NCBI GenBank assembly: GCA_029227815.1 | Contig: CP118523.1 | Location: 3,534,001 to 3,598,000 of the forward strand | Length of the DNA stretch: 64,000 nt | DNA from: Clostridiaceae bacterium M8S5 | GTDB lineage: Bacteria; Bacillota; Clostridia; Tissierellales; MCWD3 | Direction: 5' to 3' | Shown here: piece after piece, positions 16,892 to 26,401 of the stretch | Numbering within the stretch: position 1 is the first letter of the stretch | How the letters are laid out: each line of letters starts with the position of its first letter | Translations under genes and position numbers: made by a program | Notes under the pieces: model-generated | What the model was told of the DNA's origin: nothing | What the model saw: the letters and a program-made list of their open reading frames with translations, nothing else | Databases searched by the model: none

Positions 16892-17629
16892 CTAGTATAT
16901 CACCTCTTTAAGACATAATCCTTGTGCAGGTGCTGTGATCCCTGCATTTGCACGAATTTTACCATTTAATATGTTAGGTATCACACTTTCCTTTTTTTCT
17001 CCTAATCCTATTTCTATAAGCGTACCTGTGATAATCCTAATCATTTTATGTAAGAAGCCGTTACCATGATATATTATGTCTATTTGATTATGCTCTTTAT
17101 TTATATCTATAGAATATATTTCTCTTACTGTAGATTTTTTCTTAGATTTCATTGCTGTAAAAGCTTTAAAATCAAATTCTCCTATCAGATATTTAGTCGC
17201 TTTTTTCATCTCTTTGATATCAAGGTGTTTACTTACTTGATAAGTATATTTTCTATTAAATACTGTTGGTACGTAGCTGTTGTGTATACTATAAATATAT
17301 TTTTTGCTTAATGCATTGTACCTTGCATGAAATCTTTCTCCTGCTTCGCTAACGTTTTTTATAACAATATCTGTTGGAAGATAGTGATTGCAATAGTCTC
17401 TAATTTCATCAAGCTTAACTGTACTATTTGTGTGGAAGTTTGCTACTTGACCTATAGCGTGAACTCCAGCATCAGTTCTTCCTGAACCTATTATTTGTAT
17501 GTCTTCTTTAGTCATTTTCATTAAGACATCTTCTATTTTTTGTTGTATAGTATTATCACTATCAGATAGTCTTTGCCACCCTCTATACCTTGCACCATCA
17601 TATTGTATGATCATTTTGATATTTCTCAT
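16892..17629 (-). CDS. truA: tRNA pseudouridine(38-40) synthase TruA
   Basis: This 245-residue enzyme converts uridines 38-40 of the tRNA anticodon arm to pseudouridine. The catalytic Asp lies in GSGRTDAGVHA (about residue 52). Other family blocks are the N-terminal YDGARYRGWQ, DFKAFTAM and GNGFLHKMIRIITGTLIEIG. Length is normal for the family. Clostridia often carry a second truA in the ribosomal-protein region, so this may be an extra copy. Confidence 0.95.
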   Translation of the reverse strand: MRNIKMIIQYDGARYRGWQRLSDSDNTIQQKIEDVLMKMTKEDIQIIGSGRTDAGVHAIGQVANFHTNSTVKLDEIRDYCNHYLPTDIVIKNVSEAGERFHARYNALSKKYIYSIHNSYVPTVFNRKYTYQVSKHLDIKEMKKATKYLIGEFDFKAFTAMKSKKKSTVREIYSIDINKEHNQIDIIYHGNGFLHKMIRIITGTLIEIGLGEKKESVIPNILNGKIRANAGITAPAQGLCLKEVIY

Positions 17630-17650
17630 AGTTTATCCTCTTTTCTATTA

Positions 17651-17960
17651 TTATCTTATACGAAAATTTAAAATAACAATAACTTCTAGTATTATTCTAT
17701 ACCATCCAAAGCCTTTAAAGCTATGTTTTTTAATGTAATCTAACAAAAATTTTATTGTTATAATTATTAAAGCTATTGCTACTACTCGATAATTATAAAA
17801 AAGCTCATCTATCTTATCATCATATAAAGTACCTATTACACATGCTGGAACACACGCTACCATTATTTTAATAAATATATCTTTCTTGATTGTAACTATC
17901 TTATTTGTCGAAAATTTTATTAAAAATGGAAACAGTCTTTTATAGTATAAAGAACTACCC
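17651..17960 (-). pseudogene. uppP: Internally deleted remnant of undecaprenyl-diphosphatase (uppP/bacA)
   Basis: The translation starts in mid-protein (LYYKRLFPFLIKF, then IKIMVACVPACVIGTLYDDK, FYNYRVVAIALII) and jumps to the family's extreme C-terminus (KFLLDYIKKHSFKGFGWYRII). About 115 residues, including the PGTSRSG catalytic motif, are missing. No start codon or N-terminal EGxTEFLPxS motif remains. UppP recycles the undecaprenyl carrier and gives bacitracin tolerance. Its remnant beside a Bce-type operon suggests a former bacitracin-resistance neighbourhood. Confidence 0.82.
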
Positions 17961-18000
17961 CATTATCACTACTAGCTGTTTGCCCTTTATCTTTAGTATA

Positions 18001-20004
18001 TTATCTAGATTTTATTATCTTAGTGTATTGTCCCTTAGTGATGAGATAAAACAATCCATATACTGCTCCATATAAACAGTACATTGCTAAAGATGAAAGC
18101 ATAACGCTTAAATAGGTATTTTTTGAATAAACTATTTGATGAAAAATTACGGTATTAGCTGACCTCATTGCAAATACACTATGAACTATACCTATAATCA
18201 ACGGCATAAAGAAAACTGGCTTTATCCTTTTAGCTATTAATTTTCTCTCCATATCTTCATCTATCCCTAGCTTTGAAAGCATTTTATACTGATGTGCGTC
18301 TTCTTTAGCTGCCATTATTTGTTTGAAATACAGTAAACTTGCTGTCATGAATATAAATACTATACCCATGAAAAATCCAATAAAACATATTAGGCCAAAC
18401 GTTTGTAAATCGTTAATATAATTATTGTATATTAGTCTATATCCACTTGCTTTTTTAAGTGCATTATTTAGCTCTTTATTTAGCTTTGTCGATGATAATG
18501 GTTTTTCATATTTTATCACTGTAGCTTTGTCTATAACATTACCTTCTTGTGTTTTATTTGATATTTCACCGCTAGCAAGAAGTTCTTTAAAGTCTTCGTC
18601 ATTTAAAATAAGTATATTATCCAGACCAAAACCAAATATACCACTTTGAATATTACCAACAATTTCAAGCTGCTTATTCTTATATGATATGAGCTTATTA
18701 GTTAAATCTTCACTTTCACTATGGTTTAAAGACATAGCTCCTCTTGATATTAGTATAACCTCACCTTTATTAAGACTTAGTTGTTTGTATTCGTTATCAC
18801 TATATCTACTAAGAAGGATTGCTTTGTTATAAGTGCTCTCTGTGTATACTCTAAAAGGTGTATCTTTCTTTAGAGTATACCTCTGTATTTTTCCATTGTC
18901 AGGTGTATTAGAGTTAAAAACTATTTTAGGATATGTTACAAATCTATCTATAGTTATCTCACCTAACATTTCATTATTATGTCTTTTTAATAACTCCATC
19001 ACTTCTTCTTTTACGCTGTTATTACTCTCATAAAAATACATATCAAAACCATTAACCTTATAACAACTACGCTCAACGTTATAATAAAGTGTAAAAGCAG
19101 ATGCTATAGCTGTGGTTGCAACTGCTGAAAGTATAGCTATCGAAGACATCACGCTACTTATCGTTCTCATCTTGTGTGATAGTGAAGATGTTGATATCAA
19201 CTTTAATCCATTACTATAATTTCTCTTATTTTTCTTGATTATATTGAGGACTTTAGGTAATCCACTCCAAAAAAATAAATAAGTTCCTATGATTACTAGT
19301 ATCAATATGGGTATTGAATGTTTTACTAAATAATATGTATCGGAATTACAAGCCATAAAATAGCCATAAGCTATTAGTGCTAATCCTACTATTAGCATTA
19401 TATATGATCCCTTGGATTTTTTCTCTGACATCTTATGAGCTTTGAACAAATCAACCAATTGAAACTTATTGATGACTCTCATTCCAAATAAACTCATAAC
19501 AGCAAATATAAATAAATAAATAACAGTAGTATATAAAATAGATCTAAATCCTATTGCAAATGTAATATTAGTAGTTATCTCTGGCAATGTTATTGTTAGT
19601 AGTATCATTACCATAAGCTTTGAAAACACCACTCCAGTTGTTATACCTATAATTAAGGATGTTACTCCTACGATAAATGTCTCTATCGTCAGCATCAATC
19701 CAATATCCATATTTGTCATACCAAATAATGCAAATGTAGAGATTTCTTTTTTCCTAGCTTTTATAAAACTATTGTTAGAGCTAATCAAAAATTCTACTGC
19801 AAATACTAAAATTATTACCGTAAAGACCGGCATAAGTGTTTTGAATCCAATAAATTCTCTAAATGAATTATATACAAATTTATTATCTTTTATAGCAAGT
19901 AATGTATAAGTAGAAAAAACACAAACACTAAGCGCTATAACATACATGATATAATTTGATATATCTCTCTTTACATTTGAAAGTGCTAATTTCACTAGTT
20001 TCAA
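18001..20004 (-). CDS. BceB-type ABC transporter permease (peptide detoxification)
   Basis: This 667-residue permease of the FtsX/BceB group has an N-terminal helix, paired membrane segments with a large extracellular domain between the central helices (about 300-515), and C-terminal helices, ten in all. It works with the adjacent ATPase to remove cell-wall-active peptides from their lipid targets and to signal to the BceS-like kinase. TTG at 20004 is preferred: GGGGG lies 8 bases before it and it overlaps the ATPase stop. The module order (regulator, kinase, ATPase, permease) is classic. Confidence 0.92.
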   Translation of the reverse strand: MKLVKLALSNVKRDISNYIMYVIALSVCVFSTYTLLAIKDNKFVYNSFREFIGFKTLMPVFTVIILVFAVEFLISSNNSFIKARKKEISTFALFGMTNMDIGLMLTIETFIVGVTSLIIGITTGVVFSKLMVMILLTITLPEITTNITFAIGFRSILYTTVIYLFIFAVMSLFGMRVINKFQLVDLFKAHKMSEKKSKGSYIMLIVGLALIAYGYFMACNSDTYYLVKHSIPILILVIIGTYLFFWSGLPKVLNIIKKNKRNYSNGLKLISTSSLSHKMRTISSVMSSIAILSAVATTAIASAFTLYYNVERSCYKVNGFDMYFYESNNSVKEEVMELLKRHNNEMLGEITIDRFVTYPKIVFNSNTPDNGKIQRYTLKKDTPFRVYTESTYNKAILLSRYSDNEYKQLSLNKGEVILISRGAMSLNHSESEDLTNKLISYKNKQLEIVGNIQSGIFGFGLDNILILNDEDFKELLASGEISNKTQEGNVIDKATVIKYEKPLSSTKLNKELNNALKKASGYRLIYNNYINDLQTFGLICFIGFFMGIVFIFMTASLLYFKQIMAAKEDAHQYKMLSKLGIDEDMERKLIAKRIKPVFFMPLIIGIVHSVFAMRSANTVIFHQIVYSKNTYLSVMLSSLAMYCLYGAVYGLFYLITKGQYTKIIKSR

Positions 20005-20005
20005 A

Positions 20006-20761
20006 TTATTCACCCCCAATAATGCTCATTACATCAATTATTGAATCAAAGAACTCTTTTTTATCTTCACCAGAGTATAGCTCGTTATATATTTCTCCAT
20101 CTCTTATAAACATAACCTTCTGACAATAGCTTGCTGCAAAAACATCATGTGTTACCATGAGTATAGTTGAATTATACTGCACATTTATATGTTCTAATAG
20201 CTTTAATAAACTCTTGCTAGATTTAGAATCAAGATTACCTGTAGGCTCATCAGCTAATATAATACTTGGATCTGTTATTAATGCTCTAGCAGCACTTGCT
20301 CTTTGTTGCTCTCCACCTGAAACTTCATAAGGGTATTTATCTGATACACTACTTAGCCCTAAGTCATTTATTATTTTATCCGCTTTTGAGTTAATAAATT
20401 CTTTATCACATCCCTTTAATGAGAGTGGTAAAATGATGTTCTCTTTTAGCGTCATAGTCTCTAATAAATTATAGTCTTGAAATATAAAACCTATGTTTTC
20501 TCTTCTGTGTTTTGCTAATAGTTTTTTCTTTAGGTTGGTTATATCATTTCCATTTATAATCAATTTTCCACTAGTTGGTTTATCAATACTTCCAATTATA
20601 TTTAGTAATGTAGTTTTACCTGACCCAGAAGGCCCCATTATACCTACAAACTCTCCCTTATCTATGTCAAAACTTATATCCTTTATAACTTTATATTTTT
20701 TTAGACTTCTTTTACTACTATATGTCTTGCTCACATTGCTTACTTCTAATATATTAGACAT
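20006..20761 (-). CDS. BceA-type ABC transporter ATPase
   Basis: This 251-residue ATPase has Walker A GPSGSGKTT (about 42), a Q-loop in FIFQDYNLL, signature VSGGEQQRA, Walker B ILADEP and the H-loop TH. It is the MacB/BceA type by sequence and by its FtsX-like partner. GGAGGTG precedes the ATG, and it is translationally coupled to the permease. Confidence 0.94.
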   Translation of the reverse strand: MSNILEVSNVSKTYSSKRSLKKYKVIKDISFDIDKGEFVGIMGPSGSGKTTLLNIIGSIDKPTSGKLIINGNDITNLKKKLLAKHRRENIGFIFQDYNLLETMTLKENIILPLSLKGCDKEFINSKADKIINDLGLSSVSDKYPYEVSGGEQQRASAARALITDPSIILADEPTGNLDSKSSKSLLKLLEHINVQYNSTILMVTHDVFAASYCQKVMFIRDGEIYNELYSGEDKKEFFDSIIDVMSIIGGE

Positions 20762-20858
20762 ATATTCACCTCCATATGATTAACGGTTAACCTATAATAA
20801 TCATACTACTTTAACAGAGTTATTTGAATTGATTCATCTTACATTTTCTAATTCAAAC

Positions 20859-21875
20859 TTACATTTTTGTAATATCATAAATTACATCACTCTTTTTATA
20901 TATAAGGTTAAACTGTACATAGCCTGAACAAACTGGTTCCACAGTTATTTTATGACCTAATATATCACATATTTTCTTTGATAAATACATTCCATAACCC
21001 GTTGATTTTAGACCATTTCTATCTTTAGATGATGTATAACCTTTATTAAAGATTTGATTAATATCTTTTGAAGCTATACCACTACTTGTATTCTTTATAC
21101 TAATAACTATTTCTTTATCATTTCTAATTGTATCAATAGTTATCTTACCACCTACTGGTGTATATTTTACAGCATTAGAAATTATCTCAGATATAATGTA
21201 TCCACTCCATTTCTTGTCTGTTAAAACAGTCTCATATTTTTGAGAAAACTCAATGTTTATTTTCTTATAGCTAAAAAATCTGGAGTACTCTTTGAGAGCA
21301 TTTTTAATCATCTCTAAAGTACTAGCTTCCTCAACTACATAGTCTTCTATAAAAGCATCTGACTTTATATGAAAGAATACTTTCTTAGTCTTTTCTTCAA
21401 TATTTTTTATTTCAGTATCTAAGATAGGGTATAGTTTACTATTTATCGTTTCTTCATTGTTTTCTAATATCAGTTGCAATGCAGCTATAGGTACCTTAAC
21501 ATCATGTATCCACCTGGTTATAAACTCTAATTGTTGTGCTGATTGGGTTCTTATTTTATTTTTGTACGTTTCATGTTCACTAATTAACTCCTGTACTTCG
21601 CTAACTATCATGTTATCTAGCGCATAAAATGAGTAGTATTCTCTTGCGTTAGAAACTCCTGACAATATCCTTTTATATCTCATTTTTAATATGCTATAAT
21701 CTACAATAGTGAAAAGAACTAATAATATAATAATTAAAAAACTTAAGTATTCGGCGTTTGATTCATTCATAGAAATCTTATTATCAAATTTAAAAACTGC
21801 AAATACAATAAATATGGCTATAAAAATAAAGGTATAAAAAGTCCATCTCTCTTTCAAGTAGTCAGTAAACTTCAT
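20859..21875 (-). CDS. BceS-type intramembrane-sensing histidine kinase
   Basis: This 338-residue kinase has two N-terminal helices (about 12-32 and 37-58) with almost no external loop, so it cannot bind peptide itself and depends on the transporter. The phospho-acceptor His lies in FITRWIHDVKVPIAALQL (about residue 129). The ATPase domain has NAVKYTPVGG and a C-terminal GYGMYLSKKICD. It overlaps the regulator stop by 4 bp (ATGA). Confidence 0.92.
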   Translation of the reverse strand: MKFTDYLKERWTFYTFIFIAIFIVFAVFKFDNKISMNESNAEYLSFLIIILLVLFTIVDYSILKMRYKRILSGVSNAREYYSFYALDNMIVSEVQELISEHETYKNKIRTQSAQQLEFITRWIHDVKVPIAALQLILENNEETINSKLYPILDTEIKNIEEKTKKVFFHIKSDAFIEDYVVEEASTLEMIKNALKEYSRFFSYKKINIEFSQKYETVLTDKKWSGYIISEIISNAVKYTPVGGKITIDTIRNDKEIVISIKNTSSGIASKDINQIFNKGYTSSKDRNGLKSTGYGMYLSKKICDILGHKITVEPVCSGYVQFNLIYKKSDVIYDITKM

Positions 21876-22546
21876 ACTATCCTATACCCCTCTCCTTTTA
21901 CTGTTTCTATAATGTCATGACACTGTATCTCATTTAGCTTTTTTCTTAGCCTATTTATGTTTACTGTCAGAGTATTGTCATCAACAAAATTTTCATCATC
22001 CCATAACGCTTTTATTAAGCGATATCTAGGTAATATCTTATTAGCATTTCTAATTAATAAAGCTAATATTTTACATTCATTATTTGTAAGCTTAGCGCTT
22101 TTATCCTTAGAATAAACTGTATTTGTTTCTATGTTAAGTATAACCTCTCTATGCTGTAGTGTATTTAAGCTGTCGTCACTATAAGAATATGCTCTTCTTA
22201 ACATTGCATGTACTTTAGCAATCAATATATCTAAAGAAAAGGGCTTTTGTAAATAATCATCTCCACCTTGAGACATAGCTCTTATTTTATCATTGTCTGT
22301 ATCTCTTGATGAAATAAATATTATTGGTATATTTGAAAGTTCTCTTATTTTCCCACACCAATAAAACCCATCATAATACTCTAGGTTGATATCTAGCAAG
22401 ATTAAATGAGGTTTTTGTTTAGTAAAATCGGCTAATATATTTTTAAAGTCTTTTACAACATACGGTACATAACCCCACTTAAGTAGACTTTCACTTATTA
22501 TATTTGCTATTGTCATATCGTCTTCTATAATCATTATTTTATACAT
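21872..22546 (-). CDS. BceR-type response regulator
   Basis: This OmpR-family regulator of about 224 residues has receiver MYKIMIIEDD, phospho-acceptor Asp in LILLDINLEYYDG and a C-terminal winged helix ending KGEGYRIV. An upstream in-frame ATG exists, but AAAGGAG lies 8 bases before the ATG of MYKIM, which is used here. It should activate the bceAB-like genes downstream when peptide flux through the transporter is high. Confidence 0.92.
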   Translation of the reverse strand: MYKIMIIEDDMTIANIISESLLKWGYVPYVVKDFKNILADFTKQKPHLILLDINLEYYDGFYWCGKIRELSNIPIIFISSRDTDNDKIRAMSQGGDDYLQKPFSLDILIAKVHAMLRRAYSYSDDSLNTLQHREVILNIETNTVYSKDKSAKLTNNECKILALLIRNANKILPRYRLIKALWDDENFVDDNTLTVNINRLRKKLNEIQCHDIIETVKGEGYRIV

Positions 22547-22589
22547 ATTACTTACTCCTTTAAAAATATTTATAAACTTTCTCCAAGCA

Positions 22590-22644
22590 AAAAAGAGCAA
22601 TGCTAATAGCTTTTTAGGTTAAACCATCTATCACTGCTCTTTTT
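22590..22644 (-). terminator. Terminator of the serine hydrolase gene
   Basis: AAAAAGAGCA and TGCTCTTTTT form a 10-bp stem with a 35-base loop, ending in a T-run on the minus strand. Confidence 0.55.
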
Positions 22645-22662
22645 ATCTCTTAGTTTTTTCTT

Positions 22663-23682
22663 TTAAAACTGCAAGCTAGATATCTCTCTTAATATAGGCC
22701 ATGCTCCGTCTTCAGTATTAGAAATAACAGTATATATTATATCTTTATCTCTTACTATAGCTGATTTAAAAGACACTCCAGCATCGCATCCCTCCATATA
22801 TTCTTCTGTTATATCATCATCTTTGTATATCCATATACCATGTCCATAATATGTCTTACCCTCTGGCTTTGTTCTTATATGAGGTTTAACATATAACTCT
22901 GTTAATTCTTTAGATAGTATTTGGTAGCTAAGTAATGCATCCCACAATTTATAAATATCCACTATTGTAGTAAATGCACCTCCATCTCCTCCACCTACTA
23001 TCGGAAGATTATACACATTTGTTCTCCAACCTTCGTCATCTTTAATATATCCTATTGCAGTGTTTTCTGGTAGTCTATTCATTGCATAAAAGCCTGAGTC
23101 TTTCATACCGATTGCTTCAAATATATGTTTTTTTACATATTCACTATAAGACATCCCTGATACCTCAGCAATAATAGCCGCAAGAAGCACAAATCCACTA
23201 TTGTTGTACGCAAATTTTTCTCCTGTAGTAAACTTCATAGTCTCATCTGGAAACAGTGGAAAATAGTCTTTTGGTTCTTTTAACTTATACCAAGGTATAT
23301 CTAAAAAGAAGTTATTAAAATCCTCAATAACAGATTCATCAAGGTAATCAGGTATCCCAGATGTATGAGTCAATAAGTCTCTAATAGTTACATCTTTAGA
23401 ATACAGCTTGAAATCATACTTAATGATATCAAATAACTTCGTATCTAGTGAAATTTTACCTTGCTCTATTAGTTTACCAATAGCTAGTGCTGTAAAAGTT
23501 TTCGTACCAGATGCAATACCAAACTTAGTATTTATATTATTCTTTATTTTATTGCTTCTATCCCTATATCCTGCTGCAGTTTCGTATATAATTTTACCTT
23601 GTTTCCTTATGGAAACAACTCCCGAAAATTCCTTTTCCTTTATCAAAGCATCTACTCTGCTGTTTATTGTTGTTTTAGTCAT
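22663..23682 (-). CDS. Serine hydrolase of the beta-lactamase/DD-peptidase (class C) family
   Basis: This 339-residue protein has the family's three motifs: S58-G-T-K61 as nucleophile and base, YNN (AYNNSGFVLL, about 160), and a third-motif region YGHGIWIY (about 273). There is no signal peptide, which is unusual for a wall-acting enzyme and points to a cytosolic esterase or D-aminopeptidase-like role. The blocks LTHTSGIPDYL and GGDGGAFTT are typical of the family. It is single, with its own terminator. Confidence 0.88.
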   Translation of the reverse strand: MTKTTINSRVDALIKEKEFSGVVSIRKQGKIIYETAAGYRDRSNKIKNNINTKFGIASGTKTFTALAIGKLIEQGKISLDTKLFDIIKYDFKLYSKDVTIRDLLTHTSGIPDYLDESVIEDFNNFFLDIPWYKLKEPKDYFPLFPDETMKFTTGEKFAYNNSGFVLLAAIIAEVSGMSYSEYVKKHIFEAIGMKDSGFYAMNRLPENTAIGYIKDDEGWRTNVYNLPIVGGGDGGAFTTIVDIYKLWDALLSYQILSKELTELYVKPHIRTKPEGKTYYGHGIWIYKDDDITEEYMEGCDAGVSFKSAIVRDKDIIYTVISNTEDGAWPILREISSLQF

Positions 23683-24084
23683 AAAATTAGTCTCCCTTCG
23701 TATGAATCTTATATTTGTGTTGTTTATGATATATGAGTTAGCAATTAAAGATTCATGTAAAGACCACCTCCAATAGTATTACTAAATAACATTAATAACT
23801 TATTAACTTTTGTCTTAATATACCATACTAAAGAAGACTTTTTTATACTCAAGTCAACAATCAATGATTTTTCTATTTTTTTCAATGTACCATAAATTAT
23901 TAATATATGTCAATATATTATTTATTTGAGTTTCCCCTTTTTTTCTTGAGTTGATTTTTATTGGACATAAAATGAAATAGTATTATCCACAGATTTCAAT
24001 TTTTTGTATAAAAATAAGAAGAATTACTCAAATACTTGTTATAATAAAGTTCCACAACAAAATCAAACAAGGAGAGTTTTGCTG
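23683..24084. other. Intergenic region with no recognised gene
   Basis: These 400 bp separate the serine hydrolase from a transposase remnant. A TTATAAT box at about 24039 followed by AAGGAG near 24070 looks like the old transposase promoter and ribosome site. No RNA gene or long inverted repeat is visible. Confidence 0.4.
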
Positions 24085-24340
24085 ATGTCTTATTATACAA
24101 GATTTCATACAATACTAAATCCCTAATTATAAATTTCTGTGAAAATATTTCTGAAGGGATATCTAAACCCAATTTTAAGTTCCTTCTTTACATGATGGTT
24201 GAAATAATTTCATCAAAATCAGTTTTATTATCTGATATAGCTCGTAAGCTTTATGAGCATATCTTATTGAAGAAAACTATTGACCGCCTTTCTATTTGTC
24301 TTAAAAACTTTACTCAGTCTGAATTCAATATTTCACTAGA
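24085..24340 (+). pseudogene. Transposase N-terminal remnant with a frameshift
   Basis: The frame reads MSYYTRFHTILNP, then shifts by one base to continue LIINFCENISEGISKPNF, MMVEIISSKSVLLSDIARKL and LLKKTIDRLSICLKNF. The SxVLLSDIAR...L-x-KTIDRLS pattern resembles the N-terminal region of DDE transposases of IS4-like elements. The catalytic domain and the element's terminal inverted repeats are absent. The gene has a good ribosome site, so it was once functional. IS family is not assigned. Confidence 0.65.
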
Positions 24341-24370
24341 CATCGAGAGTCGAATCCTACTACATGCGTA

Positions 24371-24419
24371 TTTAAAAAGGGTAAAAGCATTGTTAAATCA
24401 AGCTTTTTACCCTTTTAAA
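24371..24419. terminator. Terminator of the cysteine synthase gene
   Basis: TTTAAAAAGGGTAAAAGC pairs with GCTTTTTACCCTTTTAAA (one mismatch) around 13 bases. T/A-runs on both sides make it bidirectional. It lies 5 bp after the cysK stop. Confidence 0.85.
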
Positions 24420-24423
24420 TTTT

Positions 24424-25323
24424 TTATATTAGCCCTACACTAAAATATCTCTCTGCTCTATCTGGCAATATTGTAGCTATACGCGCATTTGGATACTTTT
24501 CAGCTACTTTCATAGCAGCCCATACGTTAGCACCAGCTGATATTCCAACTAAACACCCCATTATTCTAGCTAACCTTTGTGATTCCTTAAAAGCATTATC
24601 ATCAGAAACCTCAATAATATCATCTATCTTTGATGTATCCAGTATTTCTGGTATAAAACCATCTCCAATACCTTGTATTTTATGAAAACCAAATTTATGC
24701 CCCTTTAACACAGAAACACTTTTAGGTTCTACAGCAATAATTTTACACTCATCATTCTTTTCTTTAAGATATTTTCCTATTCCGGCTATTGTTCCCCCAC
24801 TCCCTATTCCGGATAAGAATATATCAATGTTACCAGACATCTGATCATAGAGCTCTTTTGCAGTGGTATTATAATGAGATAATGGATTATTGGGATTACT
24901 AAATTGATTTGGCACAAATACATTTGAATTATTCTTTTTTTGATACTCTACTTCATCAACAGCACCCTGCACACTCTTGTCAACAGGAGTTAATATTAGT
25001 TCAGCACCTAATGCCTTTATTATTTTCTTACGCTCTTCACTCATGTTTTCCGGCATCACTATTATAACTCTATAACCTTTTTGGACACCTACTAAAGATA
25101 TTCCTATACCAGTATTACCTGATGTAGGTTCCATTATAGTCATTCCAGGCTTAAGTATACCCTCTTTTTCTGCCTGCTCAATCATAAACTTGGCTATTCT
25201 ATCCTTTATACTTCCCCCAGGATTTAAAAATTCTGCTTTCGCGAATATTTGTGATTTAGTCAATTTTTGCAAAGATATCAATGGTGTATTACCAATAATA
25301 TCAATAATATTGTTTACAATCAT
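24424..25323 (-). CDS. cysK: Cysteine synthase (O-acetylserine sulfhydrylase)
   Basis: This 299-residue PLP enzyme makes L-cysteine from O-acetylserine and sulfide. It has the PLP-binding Lys in GGSIKDRIA (about 41), the substrate loop TSGNTGIG (about 67), the phosphate loop GIGSGGTIAG (about 173) and the C-terminal SAGANVWAA. An upstream in-frame ATG sits inside the ribosome site, so the ATG after GGAGGTAATT is used. It is monocistronic with no T-box or riboswitch upstream. CysK versus CysM cannot be decided by eye. Confidence 0.92.
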   Translation of the reverse strand: MIVNNIIDIIGNTPLISLQKLTKSQIFAKAEFLNPGGSIKDRIAKFMIEQAEKEGILKPGMTIMEPTSGNTGIGISLVGVQKGYRVIIVMPENMSEERKKIIKALGAELILTPVDKSVQGAVDEVEYQKKNNSNVFVPNQFSNPNNPLSHYNTTAKELYDQMSGNIDIFLSGIGSGGTIAGIGKYLKEKNDECKIIAVEPKSVSVLKGHKFGFHKIQGIGDGFIPEILDTSKIDDIIEVSDDNAFKESQRLARIMGCLVGISAGANVWAAMKVAEKYPNARIATILPDRAERYFSVGLI

Positions 25324-25485
25324 AATTACCTCCATTTTTTAGTGTTTTAAATCTATATATAAGTATCGCTAGGATATTTATTTGAACTTTCTGAATATAA
25401 ACCTTTGTAAGTTCAATACAAACATGAATTTTAATTTATAGACTATTATAATCTAATATATGAAATTAACTACTTAAATATTTTA

Positions 25486-25516
25486 TTGACTTAAATCATA
25501 CTTTAAGTGATATACT
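25486..25516 (+). promoter_or_regulatory. MerR-type promoter with 19-bp spacer
   Basis: TTGACT (25486-25491) and TATACT (25511-25516) are separated by 19 bp, with CTTAAA...TTTAAG dyad symmetry in the spacer. An over-long spacer with a central dyad is the hallmark of promoters twisted into activity by MerR-family regulators. It sits directly upstream of a MerR remnant. Confidence 0.7.
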
Positions 25517-25538
25517 GAAATTATTAGGAGATGATAAA

Positions 25539-25628
25539 ATGAAAATAAGTGAAGTTGGCTAAAAAACCGGTTTAAGTGCATCAACTATTCGATATTATGA
25601 AAAACTTAATATTATATCACTTAAATAA
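25539..25628 (+). pseudogene. Truncated MerR-family regulator remnant
   Basis: The frame reads MKISEVG, stop, KTGLSASTIRYYEKLNIISLK, stop: the first winged-helix motif of a MerR regulator with an in-frame TAA where Ala/Lys is expected. The remainder of the gene is gone. An AGGAGATG ribosome site is still present. Confidence 0.8.
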
Positions 25629-25685
25629 TCTAGTTATAGGTTGTTTTTAGTATATTTATACTTAATACTAAACTATCTTTCAGCA

Positions 25686-26219
25686 CTATTTGCTTAAGTA
25701 ATTCCTTTGTAATATTCCCATAATTACAATATCATGATACTTTCCATCTCTAAATATAGCTTCAATCATCTTACCTTCATGTACAAATCCTTTTTTCTCG
25801 TATAACTTAATCGCTCTCTCATTAAACGAATACACTCTAAGATATATACGGTGTAGATTTAATTCTTTAAAACCATAGTCAAGTATTAAACTCATCGCCT
25901 CTTTTCCTATACCTTTTCCCCAGTAGTCCTTATCACCTATATCAATTATAAACTCTGCATTTCTATTAAATAAATCCATATTTATCAGTGATATAATCCC
26001 AATAGCATTTTCTCTTACCTTATCAACTATCATGAATGTTCTAGAATTCGTTGTTTTAGTAACTCTACTATAAAAAATCTCAGTATCTTCTAAGGTATAT
26101 CTTTCTAGATTAGGATATGTAGTTCTTACTACTTCTTCATCATTACTCCAAATATTATATGTAGGTATATCCTCTTTAGTCATCTTTCTTAGCTTTATTC
26201 TCTTACTTTCAAATATCAT
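25686..26219 (-). CDS. GNAT N-acetyltransferase, RimJ/RimL-like
   Basis: This 177-residue protein begins MIFESKRIKLRKMTKEDIPTYN and has the acetyl-CoA loop region DKDYWGKGIGKEAMSLIL (about 96-112) followed by NLHRIYLRVYSFNERAIKLYEKKGF. These features define the Acetyltransf_3 group, which acetylates protein N-termini, spermidine or small amines. The substrate is unknown. GGAGGAA precedes the ATG. Confidence 0.87.
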   Translation of the reverse strand: MIFESKRIKLRKMTKEDIPTYNIWSNDEEVVRTTYPNLERYTLEDTEIFYSRVTKTTNSRTFMIVDKVRENAIGIISLINMDLFNRNAEFIIDIGDKDYWGKGIGKEAMSLILDYGFKELNLHRIYLRVYSFNERAIKLYEKKGFVHEGKMIEAIFRDGKYHDIVIMGILQRNYLSK

Positions 26220-26401
26220 CTATTCTTCCTCCTTAGCTTGACATTATTATACTTAACATTATAGTCATTGTATCATTAGCTTTACGATACTAGATATAAT
26301 TCTTTCTATCTTTTTCTAGAGGTTCTAGCAAAACACGCAAATAACACTGCTAAAGCATGTTGATATTTTATTAAATTATTGTAAAATAAGCCTTTGTATT
26401 A

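Noticed and set aside
24085..25628. Complete insertion sequence or integron
   Set aside because: No terminal inverted repeats, target duplications or catalytic domain found; only an N-terminal remnant.
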